Of a DNA stretch of 64,000 nucleotides, positions 22,576 to 35,800 are shown one piece after another. Under the pieces are notes generated by a model, which made no database searches, was not told the origin of the DNA, and saw nothing but the letters and a program-made list of their open reading frames with translations. How positions within the stretch are numbered: position 1 is the first letter of the stretch; every line of letters starts with the position of its first letter. A program made the translations under genes and the position numbers. The stretch is from NCBI GenBank assembly GCA_905178155.1, contig CAJINV010000018.1, forward strand, positions 972,609 through 1,036,608, given 5' to 3'. The DNA comes from Amoebophrya sp. A120 (taxonomy: Eukaryota > Sar > Dinophyceae > Syndiniales > Amoebophryaceae).

Positions 22576-25044
22576 ACTTCGTAACGGGAGGCCGAGGAGT
22601 GACTACACCTTCCGAGGAGGAGGAGGAGGAGGAAACCTCTATAGTAAGCTTCTATCTACTAAGCTACTTCTTTCTTAAGCTTAACTATAGGACATATTTT
22701 TGGTGCCGACAAGCCGAGCGGATAGTAGATCTGTAAAAGTGGACAAATAGCCCTTCCGGGTGTGCATAACCTAGGACTTCAGTGCCACTCGTTGTCTTCC
22801 TTCTACCGCTCAAGGCCCGACACCGAGTCTGTACTGCGATCACCCCATTCGACCCAGCTGCTGCGTGCTCAGTGGCTCTCTGGACCTGTTAAGGGACTGG
22901 GCTCGGGGACTGGAGTTTTTTGGGTTTGTGGCGCTGGAGCGACAACAGGGTCGAGACCGAAGCCCGTAACCAGAGTGCCCAGACGCCACGCCTGTTCGAC
23001 GAGAGGAAGTGAGCCACTACTGTGTCGAATGGTTGTGAGGGCGAAGCAACAGAGTTACCTGTCGGCTGAAGCCCGCAGTGGAGGACTCCCAATCCCTCCA
23101 CCGTCTACATGAAGTAGTGCAGCATGATGATATTATAAAAACGTCGCCCGCTCCGACGTAGTACAGATAGCTCCCCCGTCGTCGATCCTCGGTTGACTCT
23201 CCCCCGTCGTTGGCGGAAGTCCTTCTGTCGCGCGTGTAGGCGCGTCCACGTCCGACGTCGTTAAGAGGGGCGCTGTTCTCGAGCACGCTGGCTGTGCTGA
23301 TGCACAAAGAAAGATAGCATGGGTGGAGTCAAAGGAATAACCAGGGGAACGACAAAAGATCGATAAGGACAAGCCCCCGGGTTCCTCTCACTGACATGTC
23401 CTGCGCCCTCGTCCATAAGAAAAACGCAGGCCCTTGTCGCGTCGCTCGATCACGGCACGAAGGTCACGACCACGGCGGGCGCGGGTGGAGTGTATAAGCT
23501 AGTCTATGCGCTATTTCTCTATTGCCCGGCTTCTATACTTTCTTTTTTACTCTTAAGCTATTGCTATCCGAGGCCTTCTATCTAACTCCACGACGGGGCT
23601 ACGCGGTTACCCGTGCTGCGGCGGCGCTGTCAGTGAGAGGGACGACGTCATTATTTTGTTTATACTCTGGACCGATGTCGTTCGTTCCTAAAGGGACGAG
23701 GCTCGCTGGGGCCCCCTGCAGCATCCAGGGACCCTCTCGAGGCCCCTCGCCCCCACGGTTTTTGGTTGATTTTCAAGTAGTATCCGTTCTCATCGACGAC
23801 GAAGAACAACGACGAAGAACAAAAATGAATGATGCGTCAGGGCGTATTAGCGTGATCTGATTATCAAATCAGATAGGGACAATGCACCCAGGAGTAAAGT
23901 TTTTCTAATATCCAGGAGTAAAGTTTTGACTCGGAGAAAATGCGCTTCAATTGCTGGTGATGCTCATACAAATATCATGCTTGTCGTAGACCATGTCCCT
24001 GCAAGCAAACTGACCTCGACAGGGAAAAAGAAACCAGCATACCTGAAACAGGTACGGGCGTTCCCCGCATGTCGCTTACGAGCCAAAGAAAGCTACGAGC
24101 TAAAGAAAGCACCGACAAAATCTATAATTGCTGCGGCATATTATCTTGACCGGAGTTTCGGACGCCAATTTTCTACTTCGTAACGGGAGGCCGAGGAGTG
24201 ACTACACCTTCCGAGAAAAGAAAAAACTTGGAAGGTGATCTACCTCTCCCTCCGCACGTCGCCGCGCAAGATTGCGGAGCGAGATCCGGAGGCAGAAAAG
24301 ACGGGCGCCCTGTCACTTGCCCCAAGTAACTTGCAGGGCCAGGTAGGTTGTCTGGGCACGATGTGGGCGAACATACCGGCCCGGAACAGCTCCACACTTT
24401 CAGCCACAAAAAGGAGGGCAAAGCGAAAACAAAAACTTATTTTATTAGCTCGGGGGAAGCTCCCGAAAAAAGTAAGTCTTTGCTTCGATTGCGGTAGGCC
24501 TTCTCGGAGCAAAACCCTGACCAAAACCCTGCCGCTTTGGCGGCAGCCATCACAGGGGCAAGCATCTCTTTGGCTGGCCAGGATGGCGATCTATCTCTGC
24601 CTCCGGACGTTGTCCAGCAAGATTGCGGAACGAGATCCGGAGGCAGAAAAGCCGGGCAGCCTGCTCCGCGTACCAAGTAACGCGCGAGGCGAGGCGGCTT
24701 GCCTGGCGTAGATGCCAGCCTAGATCTCGAGGGAAATGCTGACCCCCAAATCAGCCAGCGTGCGCTCGTCAGAATTGTGGCGACACCTCGCACAAAATCT
24801 GGATCGGCATCAAGGTAGAAGGGCCTTCAGCTCTGAAGGCCCGGCGGCTTTGGTTTTGCCAGCCAGACGAAATACGAACCAAGGCACCACCTGGACAACT
24901 GCCGGGCGGTGCGAAGAGGGACAAAGGCGGGGGCTGCGAAATCTATGAAACCACGAACCAAAACCCTGATGTAAAACTTAATTTTTTCAACCCTTAACTT
25001 CGTAACGGGAGGCCGAGGAGTGACTACACCTTCCGAGAAAAGAA
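22576..25044. repeat. Three copies of a ~40-bp dispersed repeat
   Basis: A segment starting ACTTCGTAACGGGAGGCCGA and ending ACTACACCTTCCGAG recurs without visible mismatch near 22577-22616, 24173-24213 and 24999-25039, same orientation. The first two copies also share the preceding TTTTCT. Nature unknown; no open frame or RNA gene recognised. Confidence 0.8.
24233..24715. repeat. Diverged direct repeat pair of ~120 bp
   Basis: 24233-24355 and 24584-24715 share CAAGATTGCGGA, CGAGATCCGGAGGCAGAAAA and CCAAGTAAC in the same order and spacing. Period about 350 bp. Neither frame is convincingly coding. Confidence 0.7.
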
Positions 25045-26836
25045 AAAACATCAAGATGCGAATTTGTTGAGCGCTGGCGTAACAACTAGCAGAGGAACGC
25101 ACCGGCGCTCGCCCACCTCCAGTGGCTCGGCGCAAAAAAGTTTAGAGATAATTGGTTGACACGTTTTACAAGTAAGGGAAAATAAAGCCTGTTGTAACGT
25201 AATTGCTACCGTCATGCTGAATTTATTGCGGCATAGTTGTTTGTACTAGGTGTGCTGGTCTTTCATCCCTTTTCTCCGTGTCCGGCGGGGGCTTAAAACC
25301 TCTACCAAGTTCAGAATTCGCGGCGATCTCGGTTCTTGGTGCAGGAGCCTAGCTCCTAGTTCGTTGTACTCAGAAACGATCCTCCTCGTGAAAACAATTT
25401 TTGCAATTTCTATCTGTATCAATATATAAAACCCAGTACGTAGTAAATCAAGTATACTCTTGTTCATATTGGCGGTGGTGATGGAGTAAGTCTTTAAAAT
25501 AAACCGAAAAAGAGATGAAATATATTTCTGATGGAAACTACGTTTTCTATCGAGAGAGAAAAACCCATGTCAGTTGCAGTTCATTTTCTTAGGACAACTA
25601 CAACTGCCATGGCTCTTTCGAAGTTGAACTTCTTCTTCTGAGCGATAATAAAAATGCGACGAGTTACTTTACTTTTCCCTACCGTTTTTATCTACTTCTC
25701 CCGACTTGTCTATCATTTCTGTTTCATCTGCTTGAAACAACTCACACCACGAGGTTGTCGTTTCTCGTTGGTAAATCAAGTTTCAAATCCTAAAATCCAT
25801 ATAATCCGCCCCAGGCACGATTAATCATCGGGGAATAATAAATTCAAGTGCCAAACAGTTCTACCAACTGCAGGGTCAGCTGTTGCGATCGTCCGAACGA
25901 CGGGGGGCGGTAGAACAATCCTGAGCAAGAGTAATCGAGGTTCATAGCTTTATGCAGAAGCGCGCGTACAAATAATGGCAGCTTCGTCGAGATATTGTTC
26001 TATCGATTTCGAGCAAGCAAGAGCTATAGGCTGGTGAGAAGATCTACTGAGCGGAACGACGAAATTACGAAAAATCATAAGTTTAAAAACCCCTTCACTA
26101 CGAAAGAACCCAACTCAAAGCTGAGTGTAATTACAATAAAAATGAACTGAAACGATATTTATTTTGAGTGTGAAGAAACGTTTACAAAAAACGTGACACA
26201 AGCACGAGCATCCCCACGGTATTAGTATTACAGTTACTGCTCTTGATTCCGACATGGACATATAAAAATTCTTTCAATAAAATTGCAGCAAAACAAGTAC
26301 GCCTATTGATTTTTGAAATTTATTTACGCTAACGGCTACAGCACTATGAATTAAAATACTCCGGGCAACAAAATGCAGCTCGTTCTTGACAAAGGTCGTG
26401 ATAGTCCTGTAGTTCATTGAGGCTGATGCGTTGAGAGATGAAAGGTACTACGACAGGAAGCTCCGACGTCAGACCAGATCATTCTGTTATAGTTTTGTAG
26501 TTGTACTTGAAACAGCACTCATCAGTGCGCAGCGTGGCGAGTAGTAGCAGAGCACCTACTCGAGTCTGTGCTCGGAAAGGTGCTTAAGTACCACCCCACC
26601 GGTCCCCGGAGCTGCAGCTGCTACAGCACATTCGTATCTATAAAAACATGATTTATTGCGTTTTGTTTTCTAGGAAGAGCAGGCAGCGTGTCTGCTTTTT
26701 TTCTAGGAATTGAAGCTGCATCAAAAACTCCAGTGTTGCACTCTTGTTGGTCCTGCTAGCAAAAAAAAAAATCATACGATCGAAGCGAAAAAAAATGTTG
26801 TATCCTCCTCAAAAAACTACTGTGCGTTCGAGTTCT

Positions 26837-29800
26837 TCAATCTAACCAGTCTACTTTGAGCTTATCGAATGTAAAAGTGTCTGGGTCTGGAAGAATTCAT
26901 GTTTGTCATGCTTGTCTGGCATGACTCTTAAATCTGTCATGCCCGTTACCCAAGAGCTCCGCTTTTCTGTGATGCAGAAGCGCAGTTTGTCATGCAGGAT
27001 TGGCAACACCCAGGAGCTCAGAAACTTCTCATGCTGAGCCAGCATCTGTAGCCTCATCATGAGACGCCACCCAGCATCACAAGTATCCAGACCCAGACAT
27101 TTTTACTTTTGGTAGAGCTTCGCTCCAGACAAGTCGAAGTTTCCCAATTCGCTTAGCGAGTTCACCACGTGCGGAGTTATCCTGTGCAGAAGTATCGCAC
27201 TCGTATAAATGCAAGCATTGCATTACAAATCTTGTTTCCAAGGCAAATCTGCATTACAAATTTCATTTCTCATGCTGAGAAAATTTGTAATGCATTTATA
27301 CGAGTACGATACTTTTGCAATTCATAGGAGTGGCAGTTTTAGTAACGTGAAGATTTTTGCTCCCAGAAGTTCTTTGATGTTGCCCTCTAGGTGCAGCAGC
27401 TGCACCTGACTGTTGCATGCCCTCGGCTTGAAGACCTTGCTTTTGCAGATCCTCGAGCTGCTGCAGAAGATTCAGATTTTCCCCGCCACCTGGCACGAGG
27501 TTTAAGCCGCCTCCCGCAACTGCGGCGCGGTGGCGGTTGTTCTCATTGCTGTTCTTCATTTGATGTTGGGCGGTTGTGGAACTGGAAGTTGTTCCAGCTT
27601 GTTGCGCGTACTGCAGGTTTTGAAGATGTTGATGTTCTCCACCAAATAAATTATAATGCTGGTTGTGGTGCTGGTAGTAGTTGTGTGCATGTTGACCATG
27701 AGCATGTTGCAGATCCGACGCCCGAATAACGCGAATGCCGCCGAAGGCTTGGGGTAGTTGTTGGCGCTCTCCTGCTGCTGCCCCACGCCCAGGGGGAGGG
27801 GTATTAATCCCATGATTCATAATCCCGGCGTTGCTGTTGTATGCTTCGGGTTTGTTATTTCGAAACACTTCGGGCGGCAAATGGGAATATACGAAGCGCT
27901 TCACGTGTGCAAGACAAAAATTGTGTAAGCGCAAGCTTCTTGGAGCAATAGCTGCATGACACAGAAAATCTGTCATGCGTAGCTAGTACTTGAAAACACC
28001 TACGAAAATAGCCTCTGATGCATGTCCAGCATGACAAGGGTAACAGTTTTGCATTTTCTGCAACACAAAGTTACACTTACACAGTTTTTTCCTTGGATAC
28101 CACGTCATCCATTTTTTCCTCCATTCGACGCTTTTCGTGTTCCTCCTCCACAGGACTGGCCGCGTCTGGGCCTCCTATTCTGAGTAAAAACGTCCCCACC
28201 CGCCCAGAGTTGTCATGCAAAACTGCATGCCAGAACCAAGTTTGTCATGCGGAGCGCGAGGAGATGCATTACCTAGTCGTGTTTTGGAATTTGTGGTGTT
28301 AGAACCAGAATGATACTGCTAGACCTGTGATGCTGCTGAACTCGCTATACAGGATTAATTAATACAGTACGATGGCAGATCTGTCATGCAAAACAACCAA
28401 AGCTGGCTGATTTGTGTAGCAGATTTTCCATCTTGACTCTGGTATGGGGACGTTTTTGCTCAGCATACCTCCTGGGGCGTCGTTGTAGTTATTATCCTCT
28501 CCGTCCGCGACGGTGGTACTACCATCGTGCATGGTTTCCGGGCCCGTCCACGAGCGCGGAACCTGCTTGGAGAGCCTGAATTCCTCGGCTAGGTCTGCAG
28601 CACTTTGCTGCGAGACGCGGAGCGGCTCGGTGCGGCCCGTGTTGGTGTTGTGCACCAGAAAAGGCATCGGGAGGCGCAACGCCCCCAGCAAGGGCGTCAG
28701 CTTCACGATGGCTTCCCACCACGGGTCCCAGATAATGGCGCTGCCGTCTTCGGAAAGGCAATACGCGTGCACCCACTCCTGGGTGGGCGTCTGCCACAGC
28801 AGTTCGTGTCCGAAGTTCGTCTTGGTAAATTCGTGGATTAGCAAGAAGTCCTGTCGTCTGGTACCGTCGTCCCCGTGGACCAGCACTGGGATGATGAGGT
28901 AGGGCTTGTTGTCTTCCGAGTGCACCAAATACCGATTTGCCACATCGACCTGACCCCCCGCCAAGCCGACCCGCTTCAGGATGCTGTTGCTACTCATGCG
29001 CTTGCTCTTGGCGGCCGCCTTGTACTTGTTCGCAGCACCTCCTTCTCCGGGGGTGCTGCCGATGAGAGGCCCCTTGGTCGTGTCCTCACCGTCGATCCCG
29101 TAGACCTTTTCGAAGCGTTCCCATCCTAGTCTTCTCATCTCCCGGAGGAGCCGGTCGTAAAGGAGCCGGAACAGTTCGCTGCTCGTCTGCAACGGGCACA
29201 ACAGCAATTCCTCGCTGAACTGCTTGGCCGGCTGAAAGCGCTCGTCGTGAGTCACATGGACCGAAGGGTTGCGAAGGAAGGAGCGTTGCACTTGCTGGTG
29301 TAACGGGTTGAACTCGAGCTTGCCGGAAATCGGATTCTCCACGGCCATTCGCATCTCCCGCATGGCGGTCTGCAGTTTGGCATCGGCATCGCGAATGGCG
29401 GTCGACGAAGAACGATCAGTGGCGGGAGGATCAGAAGTGGTCTCACCTTGATGTAGTTCTTCCTCGTCGCCAAACTCCTCTCGTCTCTGCCACACAACAT
29501 CGTCGCGCTCGTCCTTCGCACGGTAGTAATTGTGTAGCTGTTCTCTCACTTTCGACAGCATCCCCTTGTTCACGAGGAAACGTCGATGTCGGTCCATTAT
29601 GGCGTTCTCAAACGTTACACTCTCAACTGTTAAGACATGAATTTGTAATGTAAGAATGGCAAGAGTCAAAGGGCGTAGCTTGATGCGACTCTAGCATTAC
29701 AAATTCGGCACAGATTTATTCCATGCTGTTTCGCCCTTCAGAAATTTGTCATGCGCAGCAGCTTTTCATCGTGTGGATGCTGATGTTAATTTTGATTGAC

Positions 29801-32800
29801 AAATCACGTACACAGTTGAGAATATAACGTTTAGAAATCCCATATCCATCACCTCGGCCTTGTAAATCTGCTCGAAAGACGGATAGAAGTTTTTATCGGA
29901 GTTGATGTTCTTTGCAATTTTCTGACGCGCGTCCACGTGGACGTGCGCGTGCTTGAGAACGTCGGCGTACCTCTCTCGGTGAACCCTATGACAGTACACA
30001 ACTCCCCCTCCCCCTCATTTGTAATGCAAAATCCCAAACCCAGTTGCTTCGCTTCCTTGTAGCACTCTTTGCATGACAGATTCTGGAAGCCCACGCAGTA
30101 CGATAGTCGGCGCATGAACTTGTCATGCGTCGGCTCCACGTGTCTTGGTGTTTGAATTGCTGTTCATGCCATACAAATGAGGGGGAGGGGGACGAGTTGT
30201 GCACTCTCATAAAAACCGTGCTCCGCATACAATTCCGCCCGCCGCCGCACCGCGGGATACAGTTGCGCTTCGTGCTGTTCCGCTTCGGCACTCACCTCCT
30301 GGCCCGGGAAAAAGCTTGCCAACCAACTCTGCTCCAGGATGCCCACTTGAGCATTCGTGGAAGACGAGGAGAGAAGGGGCTTCACGACACTGGTAGAAGA
30401 AGGACTCGACGTTCTTGCAGCGCTCCTGTCGCTGATGTCCCCGGGAGCTTCTACAGAAGTCCGGCTCATTTGTTCTTCCCTTTCCTTCTCCTCAGGCTGG
30501 TGTGGTGTCGTCTTCACGTTTTCTACGAGCCAGTCGAGGGGAAACGCGGCCCAGCTCTCCTTGGCGAAGGCATTGAACGGAAAGGCCAGCATATGCAGGA
30601 TAAAACTGTGCTTTAGTGTAAGAACTCTTTATAATTTGGAGAAAGAACAGCATGACCACAGGAAATCTGTCTAACACAACAGTTGTCATGCGTAGGCAGT
30701 ACGTGAAAGAACGCGAATGAAGCTTCTAGCCTGTGACGCATTTTTAGCATGACAAGTGTAACTGTTTTGCATTTTCTGAATGACAGACTATACACTTACA
30801 CACTTTTTTTCTTGCATACAGCATCTCCTGTAAGTCGTGTTGGTGGACCAGGTTATCCATCTCGTCCTCGCTCGGGGTTGAAGATGTCCCAGCCGAAGTC
30901 GTAGGCTCTATCCTGATTAAAAACGTCCCCACACCAGAGTCAAGATGGGAAATCTGCTAGACAAATCAACCAGCTTTGGTTGCTTTGCATGATAAGTTTG
31001 TCCTCGTAGTGTAGTCCTGTTTTAGGTAGGTCAGCAGCATCACAGATCTAGCATATAATGCTGATTTATATTTATCACAAATTCCAAAACACGAACAGAA
31101 AATGCTTCTCATAGAGCTCCGCATGAGAAACTTTCTTGGCATGCAGAATTGCATGACAACTCTGGGGAGGTGGGGATGTTTTTACTCAGAATAGGTTCGT
31201 GTTCCGCTTCATCCGCCGGAGCAGAACTACTACCACTACTGCTATCATTCACCGTCCAGGACGAGGTCGCTCTACTACTTTTTGCAGATGAAGCAGCTCC
31301 TCCACTGGCAGTACTGGATACAACATCCTCGTCCACAGGGATGAAATTAGCATCCGCATCGTCTCCTGCACGATCACCATCAAGTTGTAGATCTACTCCT
31401 CGCGACCGTGGCTCTTCGTCTTTGTGGCAAAATTGCCCCCGCGCGGGTATGATCGCAGGGAGGTCCGCGTCCTCGATATCGTCTCCGTCCCAGAAGGGAT
31501 GTTGCACTGTGGTCGTTTGTTCCAGGTGCTCGCCGTGGTAGACGTCCTCGTCTTCATTGTTGTCTTGCAGTACGGCGGCATGATCCTTCAACATTCCGCT
31601 TGTACTAGTTCTTGGTTTATTTGTCTTCTCGTCCTGTTCAGATGACGAAGCGACTTTGTAGTTTACAGTGGTGTTTAATATTTCGTCCTCCGCCAAACCA
31701 AGTCCTGACCTCACCACCCGCTTCAGTTCGCCGTACAAGTAGCCGAGCACGGAGGTGGAAGCCTCTGAGTCAATATCGCGATCGTCTAGAGATCCGATCA
31801 ATACCGCGTGGTTATTGGGCTGGCGATGTTGCCGGACTTTTTGCTTCTCTTCCTTATCTCCTGCTTGCAACGGACGTGGTCGTGGTGGGGAGCTAGTTGT
31901 ACCTTCTAGCGAGTAGAACTCGTTCCGTCCTCGCGTGTCGTGCTGCCGCTGCGACCCAGCATCTTCTTCTAGCGGCGGGGGGAGCTGCACCTCCTCCGAA
32001 GTTGTTGCACTTCTATCTTCACTGGTGAATCCACCTACTTCGACGTCGTCGTAATAGTCGAACTCAAAATCATCGGGAGTGTTTACAACAGCCCCGGAGC
32101 TGAACGCTTTAAAGCTCCTCTTGTGGCGGTTCTGTAAAGCGCCTTTCTTGATGAGAGGCAGGTCCTCGTGGTTATCCGTCCGGAGGTCGAAGTTGATCTT
32201 TCGGATGATGCGCTCCTGCATGTGCAGATAGAAGGCGCGCACCTGGTCCGGATTTGCGTACTCGTCAAAAAACTCCGGGCTGTGGTTGGGGGCGGGAACG
32301 TGGTCGGAGAAGTGTTGCTCGTATCGCAGCAGGAGGCTCAGGTAGTCGGCCTCGTTGACCACCTATCCCACGAAAAAAGTGTTACAGTTACACATTTGTT
32401 GGAGTTGCTGCATCACAAAGTTGCTCGACATGCCAAAGCAAACCTGTGATGCGCAGACTATAAGGGAAAACACGAATGAAATGAGGCTGCCAAGCATTTC
32501 CTGCATGGCAAAGGTTGCCTGCCTTGCTTGTTTCGCAACACAATGTGTAACTGTAACACTTTTTTCTTCGCATACCACCTTCTTCAGGAACCGCTGCGGG
32601 TTTTCCGGGTCCTGCCCGTCCCGGGTCAGTATGGCGTTCTCAAACGTTACAGTCTCAACTGTTACATGAATTTGTAATGCTAAACCGACCGAAACCACTA
32701 CACAACCTGTAAGGGCACCTCACCGCAGATGGTTCGGCCACCAGGTCGTGGAGTCAGGCGGACCGAAGCCATCACCATCATCCTCGGGCACATATATAAT

Positions 32801-35800
32801 CCTACTTACGCCACCTCCTTATCCTTACTTTCGCAAACAGTCCAACTTATCGCCAACATGCGCTTAACGTTCGCCAACGGTCCATACTTGTCGCCAACAG
32901 AGCACGTCTAACTTTTTTTTTTCAGGCTCCCGCACCCCCTCGGGCTAGTAGGTACGTGGTCCCAAAAACATATAACGTGTCCCCATGCAACTCCGTGCAA
33001 GAGGCGACTTTCCGATTCTGCATGCAAAACAGAGCTCCATATCGGAAAGCCAGGGCACACATACAAACTACCTTCGGATCGGCTGAAGAAACTAGAGATA
33101 GGAGGGATGCGGGCCTCCGAAACAAATAAATAACTATCTGTTCTTTTTGATCAGGCGACACAGTGAAGGTATGAATGAAGGCGCGCAAATCAAAACTCGC
33201 ATGACAGAATAGGTGTCTGCCAGCGGGTAATGAACGAGCAGCCAAAAAGAAGTGCGTCAAAGCTCATCATGGAGTAAACCGCAGCGAAATAAAAAGACTA
33301 CGCGCTACCGACCGGAAGAGTCGCCGCATACAAATATAAAAATAGGGATAAGCTTCGATCCCGGCCACCATACTAACACGCACAACGTGCTAGACGACAA
33401 AGGGGAAGACAAAGGTGGGAGCGCGAACCCAAAATAATTCTAGGTCGGTATAAACGCGGGAGCCATAGAGCAAGAGCTGTGGAGCCTAAGATAATGGACA
33501 TGGTTACCGGGAAGCGGGCCGGAGAGCAGAAGAGAAGTAAAGATCAAAGCCGGGGCGCGAGCCGGCATAACGTTCTTTTTTTTTCAGGCTCCCGCACCCC
33601 CTCGGGCTAGTAGGTGCGTGTTCTCGAAATCATACAACGTGTCCCCAGACCACACGGATCAGAGGCGGTTTTCCGATTTTGCATGCGAAACAGTGCTCGA
33701 TATCGAAAAACCAGAGCGCACACACAAAGAAACTACCTTCGGATCGGCTGAAGAAACTAGAGCTAGGAGGGAAGCGGGCCTCCGAAACAAGTAAATATGT
33801 AATTGGTATATTTCAGGCGACGGCGAGGATGTAAAGTTGCAACTATGCACGCGTCAAAATCCACATGGCAACGAGTCACCAGCGAGTAATGCACTAGCAG
33901 CAAGAAATGTCACCTCTAAGGCTCATCATGAAGTAGGTAAGACGCGGCGGACAAATAGGTAAGACGATGCGACGCCGACCAAGATGCAAGTCGCCACATA
34001 CAAGCAAGAAAATAAGCATGCATAAGCCTCGATCCCGGCCTGTGTAACCACGCGCCAAACGCATGGATACGGCTGAGGGGAGGACAAAGATGGGGACGCG
34101 AACCCAAAATAAGTCTACGTCGGCAGTCGCAGGGGCCATAAATGCGGTGGGTGTGGAACCACAAGGAGATAAAAAAACAGAGACAGATACCGGGAAGCGG
34201 GCCGGATGAGACAGATCAAGACAGAATCGTAGCCGGGGCGCGAGCCGGCATAGAGAACTAAAAAAATAATAAACAGAAATACATGCGCAGATGGAGTTAC
34301 TCATATCGTTTTTCATGTAAATAATAGACATCTAGTATAGCACGACGCAGTGGGCACATAGGTTACGATACAAACACAAACGGCAAGATAGTCCACACAA
34401 AGAACGCGAGCAGGGGAGCGAGCCTGCAGCGAGAGTAAATAGCCATCTGGGGGGTCGGCCAAGGACCCAGGTGCTAAGCACCATAAAGCCGAAGTATAAA
34501 AACCGCAGTAGATGAGAGGTTAACATCAGACAAGTCAAATTCTAAATTTAGTTTTTTCTATTTCCAGAGTCAAAGTATAAATTTTGACTAGAACCCTAAA
34601 TCCCTAAAAACCCTGAAACCCATCGCCACTGCGTTCCGGGGCGGTAGGCGGGAAGAAGATGTTCGTCGCTGGAGCTGTGGGTGGTCGGGACAGCGGCTGC
34701 GGCGGACGACATATGATGGTCCTATATCTAAACCTAAACCTAGACCGATGTGTCCGGATGGGGACACGCAAAGAGAAAAACTGCTTGGCGCCAGTTGGGC
34801 CCGGGGGAAAGGAAAAAAGGGGGGCAGCAGAGTAAGCGAATTATGAAGCCATTTGGAAAAAAGCGCTATCAAAAAGCCTTGTGCTCTGATCCGTCCGGGC
34901 GTGCACTCCCATCTGGTTCTAAAGCTTCAGCAGTGCTGAGAGCGCTCCGACCCTAAACCTCGAGACGGATGTCAAGAGATCTACGTACGTATGCGCACGA
35001 GCAAGGCAGGAACTGCGTCTGATGTGGACGCATTCCTTACTAAAACAAAAAAGCGACTCTCATTCCGGAGGTACACCTCAACGGAGGGCCAATTTGCGAA
35101 GCGAAAATCGATCCTCACTCGAGATCGAAAGCGAAAGCGATGTCGGGCGAGAAGATCTCAGGACAGAAGCGAGCAACTCGATCTCGCGGGGCGGACTGTC
35201 GAAGAGCGAACAAAATACAAAATCGAACGAAACCGATTAACGAAGTCCTACCTCGAGTCCCTCGTAGCTCGAGAAGCGAATCGAGTACAAGGAAACTCAT
35301 CATGTCAGGATGCTCTAGTGCTCAAAGTATAAATTTAAAACTTTCAGTCCTTACACACGCCAAGTGAAGGAAGCCGGTCTGTGTGTGGGGGGCGGGTCGG
35401 TTGAGCCCCAGGCTCGGACAATGCGGCTGAAATCTACTGCCTGGTGATCTGATCGCCGCCGGCGGAGTACTGAAGATTGGCACTCTGGTGCTCGAGAACG
35501 TTCAGGCCCAATATCGTATCATCGGTGTCGTATCCATCTCGATTGAGCGGCACCACGCGGAGGAAATTCGTTCAGCAGCCACATGTCGAATCCAGTTGTA
35601 GGAGGAAGGTCGCAATCACGGCACTACCCGGAGACTGTATGGGAACTAAAAAACAGAGCGAACGCATGCAAAATGAAGTAGTTTGTCATGCATGTCGGAG
35701 CGGAAACTAATTAATGAGGACGAGACAACAGATAAAGTCACGAAGCGACAGCAACCCAGAAAACTCACCCACCATAGTAGTGTGGCGAGCAAGCCAAGAT

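Larger units (their letters stand above)
22237..26836. other. Intergenic region with dispersed repeats
   Basis: Between the start of the signal-anchored gene and the stop of the large acidic gene. 22.5-25.1 kb is GC-richer and holds a dispersed repeat and a diverged tandem pair (listed separately). 25.2-26.8 kb is AT-rich with no supported frame. No complete introner is present although genes on both sides are full of them. Confidence 0.5.

Noticed and set aside
33894-34331. 145-codon minus-strand frame with hydrophobic stretches in the enlarged introner
   Set aside because: The matching region of the other tandem unit is not open over the same length, so a conserved protein is unlikely.
34590-34967. 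Telomere
   Set aside because: Only a few irregular CCCTAAA-like words inside an intron of a gene; no array.
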